A stretch of 7,420 bases of DNA, from NCBI GenBank assembly GCA_905236225.1, contig CAJOPM010000208.1, forward strand, positions 1 to 7,420, read 5' to 3'. Positions 6,828 through 7,420 of the stretch are shown piece by piece. Under the pieces are notes generated by a model. It did no database searches and was not told the DNA's origin. It was given only the letters and a program-made list of their open reading frames with translations. Numbering within the stretch: position 1 is the first letter of the stretch; each line of letters starts with the position of its first letter. The stretch comes from an uncultured Eubacterium sp. (GTDB lineage: Bacteria; Bacillota; Clostridia; Lachnospirales; Lachnospiraceae). A program made the translations under genes and the position numbers.

Positions 6828-6972
6828 CCAAATATACCATGAATTAACTATGAACTTTTTATTACCCAAATGTTATTTGATGCAAAACAAGAGGATTATT
6901 TCTGTCAATTTGTATAAATTGTTTTAATAATTAGTTAATTTTAATACAATTTGCTTTTTTTCAAATTTCTTG
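6828..6972. other. AT-rich intergenic stretch with an imperfect dyad
   Basis: There is no protein gene here. The sequence is about 75-80% A+T, and an odd-length imperfect inverted repeat is centred at G6934 (arms 6916-6933 and 6935-6952, about 14 of 18 positions complementary). It ends roughly 20 bases before the -35 of the rightward RNA promoter, so it could be an UP-element or a regulator site. In DNA this rich in A/T, chance is also plausible. Confidence 0.35.
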
Positions 6973-7001
6973 TTGACTTATCTGAAGCTTCATGATATTA
7001 T
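6973..7001 (+). promoter_or_regulatory. Strong extended -10 promoter for the noncoding RNA
   Basis: TTGACT (6973-6978, 5/6 to consensus) and TATTAT (6996-7001, 5/6) are exactly 17 bases apart. TGA (6993-6995) gives an extended -10, and A/T-rich DNA lies upstream. The start would be near 7008. This is the best sigma-A promoter in the window, and it points into DNA with no protein gene. Confidence 0.75.
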
Positions 7002-7007
7002 TATTTC

Positions 7008-7413
7008 AACAAAAGGAACTAGTAGAGATTAAGAAGGAGGTAGATTCCACCAGACAATTAATTCATTAGTTCGAATTCTAAGAAAGAGAGGTACAGACCA
7101 CCGGGACATTTAGTTTAGGCCATTAAGATTTGGCAGAGGATTTAGCAGTAACCAGAAATTGTTTCTCCATACATCTTTTGGGGAGGAGCAGTATTCGAAA
7201 TTTGATAGCTACCGTGGCGATATATAGATTTTTAGGAGTGAACGCCAGCTGGTTTTGTTACACGTCCGAGACGCCCAAGGAAAACAAGTCAGGTTACGGG
7301 TATTGACGAACCAATTTGATGTAGGAAAGGTATAAAGGTACAGTCCAATGGACACAGAACAGTATAGATAAAGAGCTTCTGCAGTCGGTTAAGCAGTTGC
7401 TCTTTATCTATTT
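7008..7413 (+). ncRNA. Structured noncoding RNA, possibly raiA-motif type
   Basis: About 405 bases follow a strong promoter and end in a long hairpin, with no open frame of useful size on either strand. Visible pairings are GAACTAGT (7016-7023) with ATTAGTTC (7065-7072); GCCA (7119-7122) with TGGC (7131-7134); AGAAA (7154-7158) with TTTCT (7162-7166); TGGCG (7215-7219) with CGCCA (7243-7247); CGTC (7263-7266) with GACG (7270-7273); GGTT (7292-7295) with AACC (7309-7312), which competes with GTCA (7288-7291)/TGAC (7304-7307); and GTCC (7343-7346) with GGAC (7350-7353). Composition is more balanced and purine-rich than the surrounding AT-rich spacer, as in structured RNAs. The raiA motif is a Firmicutes/Actinobacteria RNA found near raiA (hpf) and comF-type genes, and hpf usually borders secA. 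The identity is therefore inferred from context, not sequence match. It does not resemble tmRNA, RNase P or SRP RNA. A novel RNA, or a long leader of the gene beyond the right edge, is also possible. Confidence 0.6.
7364..7413 (+). terminator. Long 3' hairpin, likely terminator of the noncoding RNA
   Basis: A perfect 13-bp stem joins 7364-7376 (ATAGATAAAGAGC) to 7399-7411. After an internal loop of T pairs, an upper stem CTGC (7379-7382) pairs with GCAG (7393-7396). The 3' arm and tail are T-rich (TCTTTATCTATTTATG) but there is no long clean T-run. It may end the RNA completely or act as a partial terminator before a downstream gene. Confidence 0.6.
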
Positions 7414-7420
7414 ATGTATC

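Noticed and set aside
7008..7413. tmRNA, RNase P RNA, SRP RNA or 6S RNA as the identity of the right-hand RNA
   Set aside because: I see none of their hallmarks: no tag-peptide frame or CCA-type tRNA-like end, no conserved RNase P core sequence, no SRP GGAAG-type tip region, and no long 6S-like rod with a central bubble.

Overview
The window looks like chromosomal DNA from a low-GC Clostridia member, most likely Lachnospiraceae (a Butyrivibrio/Roseburia-type organism). The evidence is AT-rich intergenic DNA, strong AGGAGG-type ribosome binding sites, a SecA with a clostridial-type zinc tail, and a DUF5721-like protein, a family I know mainly from Lachnospiraceae. The taxonomy is an inference.

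Layout from left to right. Positions 1-105 hold three nested or adjacent hairpins and a T-rich stretch. They resemble the right end and omega-RNA region of an IS200/IS605-type element whose genes would lie off the left edge. A DUF5721-like gene follows (122-622, +) and ends in a GC-rich terminator (621-642). Facing it is a tightly overlapping three-gene operon on the minus strand. It is read from 3325 down to 659: a soluble hybrid sensor histidine kinase/response regulator, a 95-residue three-helix membrane protein resembling SemiSWEET/PQ-loop proteins, and a 107-residue protein of unknown function. The stop and start codons overlap at both junctions, so the three are probably translated together.

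A 330-base divergent intergenic region (3326-3656) carries promoters for both directions. It then leads into a 145-residue double zinc-ribbon/helix-turn-helix protein resembling YvyF (TIGR03826). A bidirectional terminator (4109-4139) separates this gene from the convergent secA gene (6733 down to 4160). In Bacillus, yvyF and secA belong to the same wider comF-yvyF-flagellar-hpf-secA region, so this pairing may be a condensed form of that neighbourhood.

The right end (6734-7420) has no credible protein gene. It holds the secA promoter and leader, an AT-rich dyad, a very good extended -10 promoter pointing right, and about 400 bases that look like a structured noncoding RNA ending in a 13-bp hairpin. 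Its position beside secA, where hpf/raiA normally sits, suggests a raiA-motif-type RNA, but I could not check it against a covariance model. This RNA is the most interesting item in the window.
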